Assembly: GCF_000807775.2 (NCBI RefSeq)
Contig: NZ_CP047385.1
Coordinates: forward strand, 3,286,001-3,350,000
DNA length: 64,000 nucleotides
Reading direction: 5' to 3'
DNA from: Pandoraea fibrosis
GTDB lineage: Bacteria > Pseudomonadota > Gammaproteobacteria > Burkholderiales > Burkholderiaceae
Shown: one piece after another, positions 1-7,816 of the stretch
Layout of the letters: every line of letters starts with the position of its first letter
How positions within the stretch are numbered: position 1 is the stretch's first letter
The notes under the pieces: generated by a model
What the model saw: the letters and a program-made list of their open reading frames with translations, nothing else
The model's database searches: none
Told to the model about the DNA's origin: nothing
Position numbers and translations under genes: made by a program

Positions 1-101
1 AGGCATCGGCGGGACAGATGGAGGCTGCGTTCGACGCGCTCGATGCGGCATGGAATGATTGGTTACGCGCCCAAGGGCAAGCCATTGCCAGCGACGCCTG
101 A
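1..101 (+). CDS. C-terminal end of an unidentified protein (partial)
   Basis: Reading from base 3, an open frame runs to a TGA at 99-101 and gives a 32-residue tail that ends WLRAQGQAIASDA. The 5' part lies outside the window. The tail looks like amphipathic helix and has ordinary high-GC codon use. It is too short to assign to a family. The stop codon sits inside the left arm and loop of a strong hairpin at 91-120, which fits a true gene end. It is convergent with the LysR gene downstream. Confidence 0.5.
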   Translation, partial: ASAGQMEAAFDALDAAWNDWLRAQGQAIASDA

Positions 102-120
102 GTAGGATTTCAGGCGTCGC
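91..120. terminator. Bidirectional hairpin terminator overlapping a stop codon
   Basis: GCGACGCCTG at 91-100 pairs perfectly with CAGGCGTCGC at 111-120 around a 10-base loop. The TGA of the upstream partial gene (99-101) lies in the stem and loop. The hairpin separates that gene from the convergent LysR gene ending at 151. The T-run after it is weak (atctcgttatt). Confidence 0.65.
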
Positions 121-150
121 ATCTCGTTATTCGACTATTTAGCTATCTGG

Positions 151-1056
151 CTATTCGACGAAGTGTTCTGAAATCAACTGGCGCAGCCATTGATTTCCGG
201 CGTCCTGATGGTAGCGACGGTGCCAGAACACATTCGTTTGCAGCGCGGGCAGGCGAAGCGGCGGCTTGACGAACCGAAGGCCGAACGGCGCGGCCGCGCG
301 CTCGGCAAACTTCTGCGGCACGGTGACCACCAGATCATTGGCGCTCACCACATACGGCACAGCGATGAAGTGAGGGACCCAGAAATTGGCGTCTGCGCCA
401 AAGCCCGCTTGCGCGAGGAGTTGATTCACGCGCGCATACGGGTTGTCGCCGGTGGCCACGAACAGGTGACGCGCCGCCTGAAACTCCGCCAGCCCCGCCC
501 GGGGTGTGTCAAGCGCATGTCCAATGCGGAACATGCTCACATATCGCTGACTAAACAACCGGCGTTGGAAAAAGGGCCCGGTGAGATCGTCGAACGCACC
601 TACCGCAAGATCGATGCGACCTGCCGCCATGGCCTCTTTCAGATCGGGCAACGTCGTGCGCACGGTGCTGATCCGAACACCCGGAGCCAGTCGCGTACAC
701 AGATCGACGAGCGCAGGCATGAAGTACACCTCCCCGACATCCGTCATCGCCAGCGTGAACTCGCGCTGACTGCTCGCAGGATCGAATGCCTCCCGGTGAT
801 TGATGGCCCGGGAGATGCCGGCCAGCGCGACCGAGACCGGCTCGGCCAACGCCTCGGCAAAGGGCGTGGGCTGCATCCCGTTGCCAGTGCGCGTGAACAG
901 TTCGTCCTCGAACGTCTGCCGCAGGCGCGCTAATCCGTTGCTCACGGCGGGTTGGGACAATCCCAACTCCCGTGCCGCCTGCGAAATGCTCCGATGGGTA
1001 AGCACCGCATGAAAGACGACCAGCAAGTTCAAATCGACGTCGCGTAAGGAAATCAT
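151..1056 (-). CDS. LysR-family transcriptional regulator, probable regulator of hmgA-fahA
   Basis: A 301-residue protein of normal LysR length. An N-terminal winged helix-turn-helix covers about residues 6-65 ([20 protein letters not shown] is the HTH core), followed by a substrate-binding domain from about residue 95. The DNA-binding region resembles the NodD/LinR-type branch. The gene is divergent from hmgA with 113 bases between the start codons. A TATTCA-N5-TGAATA palindrome containing a T-N11-A LysR box lies 14 bases from its own start. Control of homogentisate catabolism and of itself is therefore likely, but this is inferred from position. The inducer is unknown. No clear Shine-Dalgarno precedes the ATG. 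Confidence 0.85.
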   Translation of the reverse strand: MISLRDVDLNLLVVFHAVLTHRSISQAARELGLSQPAVSNGLARLRQTFEDELFTRTGNGMQPTPFAEALAEPVSVALAGISRAINHREAFDPASSQREFTLAMTDVGEVYFMPALVDLCTRLAPGVRISTVRTTLPDLKEAMAAGRIDLAVGAFDDLTGPFFQRRLFSQRYVSMFRIGHALDTPRAGLAEFQAARHLFVATGDNPYARVNQLLAQAGFGADANFWVPHFIAVPYVVSANDLVVTVPQKFAERAAAPFGLRFVKPPLRLPALQTNVFWHRRYHQDAGNQWLRQLISEHFVE

Positions 1057-1069
1057 GGGGGAGTCGTAT

Positions 1070-1086
1070 TATTCATGTTGTGAATA
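1070..1086. promoter_or_regulatory. LysR-type operator between the LysR gene and hmgA
   Basis: TATTCA (1070-1075) and TGAATA (1081-1086) form a perfect 6-bp inverted repeat with a 5-base spacer. The inner T72/A84 pair gives the canonical T-N11-A spacing. The site is in an AT-rich patch of a GC-rich genome, exactly between divergent genes, and it overlaps the proposed -35 of hmgA. Confidence 0.6.
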
Positions 1087-1105
1087 TAGTGGATTTGTCT
1101 ATTTA
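1078..1105 (+). promoter_or_regulatory. Candidate sigma-70 promoter for hmgA-fahA
   Basis: TTGTGA (1078-1083) and TATTTA (1100-1105) are separated by 16 bases. TTATAT at 1103-1108 is an alternative -10. The -35 overlaps the LysR-type palindrome, so a regulator bound there could block or recruit RNA polymerase. Proposed by eye only. Confidence 0.4.
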
Positions 1106-1169
1106 TATCGCAAAATGTGGTCGCTTGTCGGACAATGATTCCATTCGAAATCAGGAGACGAGGCCATTC

Positions 1170-2489
1170 ATGCGCCAAGCAGACCAAATTCAGGGGGAAC
1201 TGGGCTATCTGTCCGGTTTTGCCAACGAGTTCGCGACTGAGGCGTTGCCCGGCGCGCTGCCCATCGGGCAGAACTCGCCGCAACGTGCGCCCTACGGCCT
1301 CTATGCGGAACAACTCTCGGGTACGGCGTTCACGGCACCGCGCGGTCATAACCGCCGTTCGTGGGTATACCGCATTCGTCCCGCCGCGATGCACAAGCCG
1401 TTTGTCGCTGTCGAGCAGTCGCGCTGGCTGAGCCGATTCGACGAGGTGCCTACGCCGCCGAACCAGATGCGCTGGGACCCGCTGCCGATGCCGGAGGCGC
1501 CGACCGATTTTGTCGATGGCATGGTCACAATGGCCGGCAACGGCAGCCCGGCCGCCGCACACGGTTGCGGTATTCACCTGTACGCCGCCAACAAATCGAT
1601 GGAAGGGCGTTTCTTCTACAACGCCGATGGCGAACTGCTGATCGTGCCGCAGGAAGGGCGCTTGCGCATTGCCACCGAGTTTGGCGTGCTGGACGTTGAG
1701 CCCTACGAGATCGTCGTGTTGCCGCGTGGCGTGCGTTTTCGCGTCACGCTGCTTGACGGCCGTGCACGCGGCTACGTTTGCGAGAACTACGGCGCGTTGT
1801 TCCGTCTGCCGGATCTGGGACCGATCGGCTCGAACGGTCTGGCGAATCCGCGCGACTTCCTGACACCGGTTGCGGCTTATGAGGACATCGAGGGCGACTT
1901 CGAACTGGTGGCCAAATTCGCAGGGGCGTTGTGGCGCGCGGATATCGGCCATTCGCCGCTCGATGTCGTGGCATGGCATGGCAACTATGCACCGTACAAG
2001 TACGATTTGCGCCGTTTCAACACGATCGGGTCGATCAGCTATGACCACCCGGACCCGTCGATCTTTCTGGTGCTGCAATCGCAAAGCAATGCGCCCGGTG
2101 TCGACGATATCGACTTCGTGATCTTCCCGCCGCGCTGGCTGGCGATGGAGAACTCGTTCCGTCCGCCCTGGTTCCACCGCAATGTCGCCAGCGAGTTCAT
2201 GGGCCTCATTCAGGGCGTGTACGACGCCAAGGCCGAGGGTTTCGTGCCGGGCGGCGCGAGCCTGCACAATTGCATGTCCGGCCACGGTCCCGATGCAGAC
2301 ACGTTCGAGAAGGCCTCTGCTGCCGACACGAGCAAACCGCATAAGGTCGATGCGACGATGGCTTTCATGTTCGAGACGCCGGCGGTCATTCGTCCGACGC
2401 GCTTCGCACTGGAGACCAAGCAGTTGCAGGACAACTACTACACGTGCTGGCAAGGTCTGAAGAAGCACTTCAACCCGAACCAGAAGTAA
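1170..2489 (+). CDS. hmgA: Homogentisate 1,2-dioxygenase
   Basis: Cytosolic non-haem iron(II) ring-cleaving dioxygenase that converts homogentisate to maleylacetoacetate in tyrosine and phenylalanine degradation. From the ATG at 1170 it is 439 residues, the usual size; TCAGGAGACGAGG upstream is a good ribosome site, while an in-frame start at 1080 lies in the promoter region. The N-terminus [10 protein letters not shown] is characteristic of the family. The iron ligands are visible as His336 (WFHRN), Glu342 (SEFMG) and His372 (SGHGPD), matching the human enzyme's H335/E341/H371 pattern. It is first in an operon with fahA, 106 bases downstream. A maleylacetoacetate isomerase gene is not next to it. 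Confidence 0.97.
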   Translation: MRQADQIQGELGYLSGFANEFATEALPGALPIGQNSPQRAPYGLYAEQLSGTAFTAPRGHNRRSWVYRIRPAAMHKPFVAVEQSRWLSRFDEVPTPPNQMRWDPLPMPEAPTDFVDGMVTMAGNGSPAAAHGCGIHLYAANKSMEGRFFYNADGELLIVPQEGRLRIATEFGVLDVEPYEIVVLPRGVRFRVTLLDGRARGYVCENYGALFRLPDLGPIGSNGLANPRDFLTPVAAYEDIEGDFELVAKFAGALWRADIGHSPLDVVAWHGNYAPYKYDLRRFNTIGSISYDHPDPSIFLVLQSQSNAPGVDDIDFVIFPPRWLAMENSFRPPWFHRNVASEFMGLIQGVYDAKAEGFVPGGASLHNCMSGHGPDADTFEKASAADTSKPHKVDATMAFMFETPAVIRPTRFALETKQLQDNYYTCWQGLKKHFNPNQK

Positions 2490-2530
2490 GTCAACGCCAT
2501 CGCGCCACGACTTCACCCATATTTCTGATG

Positions 2531-2567
2531 CGGCCGGCCTCGCGCACCCGATGCGCAGGGCCGGCCG
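2531..2567 (+). other. Strong intercistronic RNA hairpin between hmgA and fahA
   Basis: CGGCCGGCC (2531-2539) pairs with GGCCGGCCG (2559-2567), and inside it GCGCA (2542-2546) pairs with TGCGC (2552-2556) around a 5-base loop. The two stems are joined by a T-G wobble and one mismatch. No T-run follows. It may be an attenuator, a processing or stability element, or a terminator of part of the hmgA message. Confidence 0.5.
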
Positions 2568-2595
2568 ACGCGCTACCTCGAACAAGGAATTCCAC

Positions 2596-3885
2596 ATGTC
2601 CGCACTCCCGCAAAGCTGGGTCGCGTCTGCCAACACCGGCGTGACCGACTTCCCGCTGCAAAATCTGCCGTATGGCGTGTTCAGCACCGCATCGCAACCG
2701 ACGCCGCGCGTTGGCGTGGCCATCGGCGATCAGGTGCTCGATCTGGCCGCCCTCGAGGCCGCTGGCGTGCTCAAGGCGGGCGATACCGATACGGCCGTCT
2801 TTGCTCAACCTTCCATCAACGCCTTCGTTTCGCTGGGCAGTGCCGCCTGGCGTGCCACGCGCGCGCGACTGACGTCGCTCCTCGTCGCGCAGGGGGACGG
2901 TGCCCTGCGCGATAACGCTACGTTGCGCGCTCAAGCGCTCGTGCCGCTTGCCGATGCCACGTTGCATCTGCCCGTGCAGGTGCCGGGTTACACCGACTTT
3001 TATTCGTCGAAAGAGCATGCGACCAATGTGGGCACAATGTTCCGTGACCCGGCCAACGCGCTGTTGCCGAACTGGTTGGAGATCCCCATCGGTTACAACG
3101 GCCGCGCCAGCTCGGTGGTCGTGAGCGGCACGCCGCTGCATCGCCCGAACGGACAGATCAAGCTGCCCGACCAGCCCCGCCCGATTTTCGATGGCTGTCG
3201 CAAGCTCGACTTCGAGTTGGAAACCGGCTTCATCGTCGGTCGCGACACGTCGCTGGGCGAGTCGCTGAGCGTGGAAGCCGCCGAGGCCGCCATCTTCGGC
3301 ATGGTGGTGCTCAACGACTGGTCGGCGCGCGATCTGCAGCAATGGGAATACGTGCCGCTCGGCCCCTTCAACGCGAAGACGTTCGGTACGTCCATCTCCC
3401 CGTGGGTGGTGACAATGGAAGCCCTCGAGCCATTCCGCGTCGCCGGTCCTGTGCAAGACCCGCAACCGTTGTCGTATCTGCAGCAGCAGGGCAAGCATGC
3501 ATTCGACATCGAACTGGAAGTACTGATGCAGGCCGAGGGCGACGCCCAACCGACGTCCATTTGCCGCACCAATTTCCGCCACATGTACTGGAGCATGGCC
3601 CAGCAGTTCGCGCACCACACGGTGTCGGGCTGCAATGTTCGCGTTGGCGATCTGATGGGCTCGGGCACGATCAGTGGCCCGACGCCGGATTCCTTCGGAA
3701 GCCTGTTGGAGTTGACCTGGAACGGTAAGCACCCGATCACGCTCTCCGGCGGGGCGAAGCGCACGTTCATCGAAGACGGTGACACCGTCGTGATGGCGGG
3801 CTGGTGTCAGGGCGACGGCTACCGCATCGGCTTCGGTGAGGTCTCGGGCAAGATCTTGCCTGCGAAGGCGAAGTCTGCGGGGTAA
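2596..3885 (+). CDS. fahA: Fumarylacetoacetase
   Basis: Hydrolyses fumarylacetoacetate to fumarate and acetoacetate, the last step of tyrosine degradation. 429 residues from the ATG at 2596, preceded by AACAAGGAATT. Family motifs are present: FYSSKEHATNVGTMFRDP near the first metal-binding Asp/Tyr region, LDFELETGFIVG with the two metal-binding glutamates, and NDWSARDLQQWEYVPLGPF with the metal-binding Asp. It is second in the hmgA-fahA operon, behind a strong hairpin that could set its expression relative to hmgA. A hairpin at 3900-3922 probably ends the transcript. Confidence 0.97.
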   Translation: MSALPQSWVASANTGVTDFPLQNLPYGVFSTASQPTPRVGVAIGDQVLDLAALEAAGVLKAGDTDTAVFAQPSINAFVSLGSAAWRATRARLTSLLVAQGDGALRDNATLRAQALVPLADATLHLPVQVPGYTDFYSSKEHATNVGTMFRDPANALLPNWLEIPIGYNGRASSVVVSGTPLHRPNGQIKLPDQPRPIFDGCRKLDFELETGFIVGRDTSLGESLSVEAAEAAIFGMVVLNDWSARDLQQWEYVPLGPFNAKTFGTSISPWVVTMEALEPFRVAGPVQDPQPLSYLQQQGKHAFDIELEVLMQAEGDAQPTSICRTNFRHMYWSMAQQFAHHTVSGCNVRVGDLMGSGTISGPTPDSFGSLLELTWNGKHPITLSGGAKRTFIEDGDTVVMAGWCQGDGYRIGFGEVSGKILPAKAKSAG

Positions 3886-3899
3886 GCGCAGTCGGCACA

Positions 3900-3922
3900 G
3901 CGCCCGGGATCGCACCGGGCGC
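3900..3922 (+). terminator. Hairpin terminator candidate after fahA
   Basis: GCGCCCGG (3900-3907) and CCGGGCGC (3915-3922) form an 8-bp GC stem with a 7-base loop, starting 15 bases after the fahA stop codon. There is no clear T-run, so termination could be weak or Rho-assisted. Confidence 0.45.
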
Positions 3923-4303
3923 GCCGAGACAAGCCCTTGAAACGCGTTGTGCCGGTTCGCCGGCCGACGCGTTTGTCTTTGGTGGCTCGCTTCAGGGTTC
4001 GCATGCACCGTGACGACCCGGACATGGCATTGGCAAGCGTTGCCACCAGGGATCGGCGCGCCTCGCGCTCAGGCCCGCACTCACGCGACAGCGAGTGGGA
4101 GTGTAGGCGAGTTCGTTGCCGACCCGGCGCAACAGGGGCGGATCGCCCAGCCGGGCGCGGCGGGGCACACGCAACGAGCGCCGCGCGGATGTCGAAGCGG
4201 TATGTGTGGGGGCAACCTGTCGCATTTGATATCTCCCGAGATCGCGTGGGTACGGGAGATATTTAGCCATGCGGCGACGGCGCGCGACAGGTGAAGCCGT
4301 CCG

Positions 4304-4320
4304 AAAAACAGGCCCTGTTT
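4304..4320 (-). terminator. Intrinsic terminator of the AI-2E permease gene
   Basis: On the minus strand AAACAG and CTGTTT form a 6-bp stem around a GGC loop, followed directly by two more T residues, giving five T in a row. It lies 39 bases after the stop codon of the gene ending at 4359. Confidence 0.5.
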
Positions 4321-4358
4321 GCGTGACGGGGCCGTGTCGCGCAGCGCCGTGCTCGGAT

Positions 4359-5528
4359 TCAGGTGCGCTTGTCGCCGGGCGCTGCCGGTCCCTTTGCCGC
4401 AGTTTCCGCCACTGACGTCGCAACCGTCGCCGGAGCGACGGCCGGCGGCGCTCCGCTGGGCGCCAGCGGTGGACGATTCAGCCCTTCATTGATCCACGCC
4501 GTCAGCAACGTGTAGGTCACCGCAAGAATCACGGGGCCTACGAACAGGCCGACGATGCCGAACGTGAGCATCCCGCCAAGGACACCTGCGAGAATCAAGA
4601 TCATCGGAAGATCTGCGCCGCGCCGGATAAGCATCGGACGCATCACGTTATCCAGCATGCCGATAAATATCGAGAGCACCAGCAGCAGGGTGGCGAGGGT
4701 CGGACTGTCCTGCCAGTAAAGCCAGGCAACGCTCGAGAGCAAGACGGGGAAGGGCCCGATCTGGGCGATGCACAGCACCAGCATCAGTGCCGTCAGGAAG
4801 CCCGACAGCGGTACCCCCGTCAGCCATAGTCCCAGACCGCCGAGCAGCGACTGGGTGACGGCCGTGACCACGATCCCGAGCGCCACCGCGCGAATCGACA
4901 TGCCTGCCAGACGTACCGATTCCTCTCCACGATCGCCGCCGAGGCGTCTTGCCATGCGAATCAGTGCCCGCGCGGCGTGTTCGCCTTGCATGAAGAGAAT
5001 GCCGGAAATGATGAGCGTGAGCCCGAGGTGAACCACGAGCAGACCGACAGAGCCGAGCTTCGAGAATCCCCAGGACGCCGCTTTGACGGCATAGGGTTGA
5101 ACCTTGGCGACAAGACCGCCAGGACCGGCGACGGCCAGTGCCTGCCACTCGTCGCTGGCTCGCTGACCGATCACCGGGATGCGCGCGAGCCAGTCGGGGG
5201 GCATCGGCAGGCCGCGTTGTCCGATGGAGTGCACCTGGTCGCTGATGTCGGACGCGTGTCCGACCAGCGTGCCGATGGCGGCAGACAGTGGGGCAACAAC
5301 GATCACCAGCATGCCGACGATCATGACCGTGGTGGCCAGCCATCGTTTGCCCCACAAACGGCGTTGCAGCCCGATGAGCAATGGCCAGGTAGAGGCGACG
5401 ATCGTGACCGCCCAGATGAATGCCGGCAGAAAGGGGAGCAGGACCCATAGCGTACCGATCATCAGCGCACTGAGGACGAGGATGATCAGCAGGTTACGGG
5501 CGAGTTCGCTCGGGGTGGTGGAAAGCAT
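4359..5528 (-). CDS. AI-2E-family (PerM/YdiK-type) inner-membrane transporter
   Basis: 389-residue polytopic inner-membrane protein of the AI-2E transporter family (COG0628 type). About eight hydrophobic segments are visible: two pairs near residues 12-52 and 65-90, one near 155-178, and a C-terminal bundle from about 210 to 345. A soluble loop of some 60 residues lies between the first segments and the third group. The C-terminal region (LDNVMRPMLIRRGADLPMILILAGVLGG, FVGPVILAVTYTLLTAW) is typical. The C-tail is Ala/Pro rich and poorly conserved. The true substrate is unknown for most members. GGAGCGCCC before the ATG is a good ribosome site. It is alone, with a palindrome just upstream. Confidence 0.88.
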   Translation of the reverse strand: MLSTTPSELARNLLIILVLSALMIGTLWVLLPFLPAFIWAVTIVASTWPLLIGLQRRLWGKRWLATTVMIVGMLVIVVAPLSAAIGTLVGHASDISDQVHSIGQRGLPMPPDWLARIPVIGQRASDEWQALAVAGPGGLVAKVQPYAVKAASWGFSKLGSVGLLVVHLGLTLIISGILFMQGEHAARALIRMARRLGGDRGEESVRLAGMSIRAVALGIVVTAVTQSLLGGLGLWLTGVPLSGFLTALMLVLCIAQIGPFPVLLSSVAWLYWQDSPTLATLLLVLSIFIGMLDNVMRPMLIRRGADLPMILILAGVLGGMLTFGIVGLFVGPVILAVTYTLLTAWINEGLNRPPLAPSGAPPAVAPATVATSVAETAAKGPAAPGDKRT

Positions 5529-5553
5529 GGGCGCTCCGGCTGGCAGGGGGATA

Positions 5554-5573
5554 GACGCATATTGTCATGCGTC
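5554..5573. promoter_or_regulatory. Palindrome upstream of the AI-2E permease
   Basis: GACGCAT (5554-5560) and ATGCGTC (5567-5573) are perfect 7-bp arms with a 6-base spacer, 26 bases before the permease start codon. Position and size fit a repressor operator or a leader hairpin. No regulator gene is adjacent. Confidence 0.4.
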
Positions 5574-5586
5574 CGGTCGTACATGG

Positions 5587-5603
5587 CGCACACGGCGTGT
5601 GCG
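5587..5603 (-). terminator. Possible terminator hairpin of the 637-residue membrane protein gene
   Basis: CGCACAC (5587-5593) and GTGTGCG (5597-5603) form a 7-bp stem around GGC, 55 bases past the stop codon of the minus-strand gene ending at 5659. No T-run follows, so this is tentative. Confidence 0.3.
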
Positions 5604-5658
5604 TGGGAAACACGATGCCACGCCAACGCTGGCACGGCAAGTGTGTCACGCCGCCAGC

Positions 5659-7572
5659 CTACAGGGGCGTCGATTGTTGTATCTCGTCGTCCGTGCTATC
5701 GGGCGGCGGGCTGCGCCACCAGGGAAGGTCCCTCGGCCGGCATAGTGCGCTAGGGACGGTCGTCGTGCCATGGCGCCGGCCAGTGCCAGCGGTTTTAGGG
5801 GGAGAGGGTGGCCCATCGTCGATCCCGTGATCGGGGGAGACTGGCGCAGAGGCCCCATGGGCATCGGGCTGCGGAAAGGTGAACGACGCGCTCGAGGTCG
5901 TATTGTTGTTCACCTCGGTCACCTCAGGGCTGCCCGGGCTGTCGAGATGCCTTGGCGACGAATATCCCGAGGACACGCCCGAATCGGCAATCGTGACGAC
6001 CGTGCTGGTACTGATCTTCTGTTGGGGGGCGCGCCGCTCGTGTGCGGTGCGGATGTCCTCGCGTTGTGCGGCCGACTGGCTTATCGAAAAAATGAGTCCG
6101 ATGACGCCGTAGAGCACGTCAAGTACCGCAAAGACATGCGCTTCCTCTGCTGCCGTCGGGGTGTGCGTGCCGGCAGTCTGCAGCGTCGCGTTGCGCCCGT
6201 AGAGGTCGTCGTCGAGCAGACTATCGTCGGTACTGCCGTGAGCGTGCGCCGCATAATCGCCCATCCACGCCAGATAGTAGAAGGTGACCGTGAGCGCAAA
6301 CCAGATCAGTCTGGGTGGGGTGGATTGGAGCAAGGTGGAGAGATCGCGGAAGAAGTCCCTGGCCAATGAACGCTGATCCGCCGGTGCTGGTGCGTGTCCC
6401 ACGGCTTCGATCAATTCCGCAAAGTTGTGCTGGGTCAACACCTGCAGGCTGGCACTGTGCCGTGTCATGCCCAACTGGTGGATGATCGGCAGCAGCAGAA
6501 AGCCGGGAATCGGCGCGAGAGGTACCTCTAGGCTCGCGTGCAGCGTATCGCCGAAGCGGCGCGTGAGGATGCCCGGCGAGAAGTGGGAGACGACACGCTC
6601 GATGCCGTAACGGGCGCCGTTGCGTAGCACCCCGTAACAAAAGACGAAACCGAGGACCTGCGCAAACGCCGCCCGATAGGGGGTGGAGAGAATCGCGCTC
6701 AGTCCTTCCAGACCCGGTGCCGGGGTAGTGCGAGCGATCCGATTCCGGTGACGCACTTGCGTAGTATTGAAGCCGGCCATGCCAAGCAGGTTGATCAGCA
6801 CGACGCCCAGCGCGGCCAAGGGGGGCCACAGCCACGCCTGTGAACGCGTGGGGTCAGTCGATTCCGCCAGTAGCGATACGAGGGCGGAGCCGACCGCGAA
6901 TGGCATGGCGTCGCGCAGCGTGCCGATGTAAAACGAACGCCACGAGAAGCCGGGCCGTTGTTCGCGCAACAGCACTTCGAGCCGTTCGAACACGTCGGCC
7001 ACGTCGAACCCGTGGTGGGCGAGGATTCGCGCCTGTTTATGCAGATGCGAATGCAACGTGTCGTGCCAGGGGTGTGTCGCCTGATCGGCGGGCGCCTGAG
7101 GCGTGTCGTCAGACCCTCCCGCCCCCGCTGGTCTGAGTGGCTCGAAGCGAGGCCGGCGACGTCCGGACGCGGACGATGTCCCCATGGCGCGTAGCGCCGG
7201 CATGGCGACGTCCTGCCAGAGCGAGTCGAAAATGCGCCGTGTGCGATCCGCGCCGTAGCCCATGAGCATATCGATCGAGAAGACGGGAGCGTCGACGGTC
7301 GACGTGCGTGATGACGGGGCGGCGGGCGCCGACGATCGACGTCCTGCCGATATCGGTGCCAATGCCGTCAGCTCACGCTGCACGCTCGCGGCAGCGTGCG
7401 TTTGCAACTGCGCCGAGAGCCATGGCAACGCATGAGGCGTCATGCTGGCCTGCGCCGCGGCTTGCTGCGCGCGAGCGAAGTCCTCGGCGAGTGGCGTCGC
7501 GGGTTCGTTTGCTGATGGGGTGACGCGGGTGAGGCTAGAGGCGGTCAAGCAAGAGAAGCATCCGTAGGGCAT
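5659..7572 (-). CDS. Unrecognised 637-residue membrane protein with low-complexity tails
   Basis: I do not recognise a family. The N-terminal ~170 residues are polar and Ala/Ser/Thr/Pro rich. A central hydrophobic part has likely membrane segments near residues 218-236, 247-268, 301-317, 350-366, 422-438 and 480-498. The C-terminal ~130 residues are Ser/Pro/Thr rich (SGVSSGYSSPRHLDSPGSPE). There is no signal peptide. Disordered tails around a multi-pass core are reminiscent of some secreted effectors or of species-restricted membrane proteins, but nothing in the sequence proves secretion. The start is uncertain: no good ribosome site precedes the first ATG, and Met44 is an alternative. The gene stands alone between astE and the AI-2E permease. 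Confidence 0.7.
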   Translation of the reverse strand: MPYGCFSCLTASSLTRVTPSANEPATPLAEDFARAQQAAAQASMTPHALPWLSAQLQTHAAASVQRELTALAPISAGRRSSAPAAPSSRTSTVDAPVFSIDMLMGYGADRTRRIFDSLWQDVAMPALRAMGTSSASGRRRPRFEPLRPAGAGGSDDTPQAPADQATHPWHDTLHSHLHKQARILAHHGFDVADVFERLEVLLREQRPGFSWRSFYIGTLRDAMPFAVGSALVSLLAESTDPTRSQAWLWPPLAALGVVLINLLGMAGFNTTQVRHRNRIARTTPAPGLEGLSAILSTPYRAAFAQVLGFVFCYGVLRNGARYGIERVVSHFSPGILTRRFGDTLHASLEVPLAPIPGFLLLPIIHQLGMTRHSASLQVLTQHNFAELIEAVGHAPAPADQRSLARDFFRDLSTLLQSTPPRLIWFALTVTFYYLAWMGDYAAHAHGSTDDSLLDDDLYGRNATLQTAGTHTPTAAEEAHVFAVLDVLYGVIGLIFSISQSAAQREDIRTAHERRAPQQKISTSTVVTIADSGVSSGYSSPRHLDSPGSPEVTEVNNNTTSSASFTFPQPDAHGASAPVSPDHGIDDGPPSPPKTAGTGRRHGTTTVPSALCRPRDLPWWRSPPPDSTDDEIQQSTPL

Positions 7573-7816
7573 GGCGTCGATAGCGGGACTCGGCCCACAG
7601 CGAAATGCGGGGCCGCAGGCGTGAAAAGACGGAATGAAGCGGGCGATGCTACGCGCATCGACTCGCTGCGGCCACGCCTGGACAGCCGTTTGAAGTCGTT
7701 AATTCGCGATGCTGCGTAGCGTTGCCGCGTCATTTAGCGAGGCGCTGTCGCCCAGTCCGAGACCGCCCGGCACACCGCGCACCGGGAATCACGCGCGATG
7801 TGTCGCAGGACGCGCA

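Larger units (their letters stand above)
3886..4358. other. 473-base gene-free gap between fahA and the AI-2E permease
   Basis: No convincing gene on either strand. It contains the fahA hairpin (3900-3922), a perfect 10-bp inverted repeat ATATCTCCCG (4229-4238) / CGGGAGATAT (4253-4262) around a 14-base loop, and the permease terminator at 4304-4320. The AT-bearing ends of the 10-bp repeat are unlike its GC-rich surroundings. Its role is not clear from sequence. Confidence 0.5.

Noticed and set aside
2491..4008. 505-codon open frame on the minus strand opposite fahA
   Set aside because: fahA is intact on the plus strand with active-site residues; the minus frame shows no recognisable domain.
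3992..4423. 143-codon minus-strand frame in the fahA-permease gap
   Set aside because: Arg/Pro-rich composition, no ribosome site, runs through the terminator hairpin and into the permease gene in another frame.
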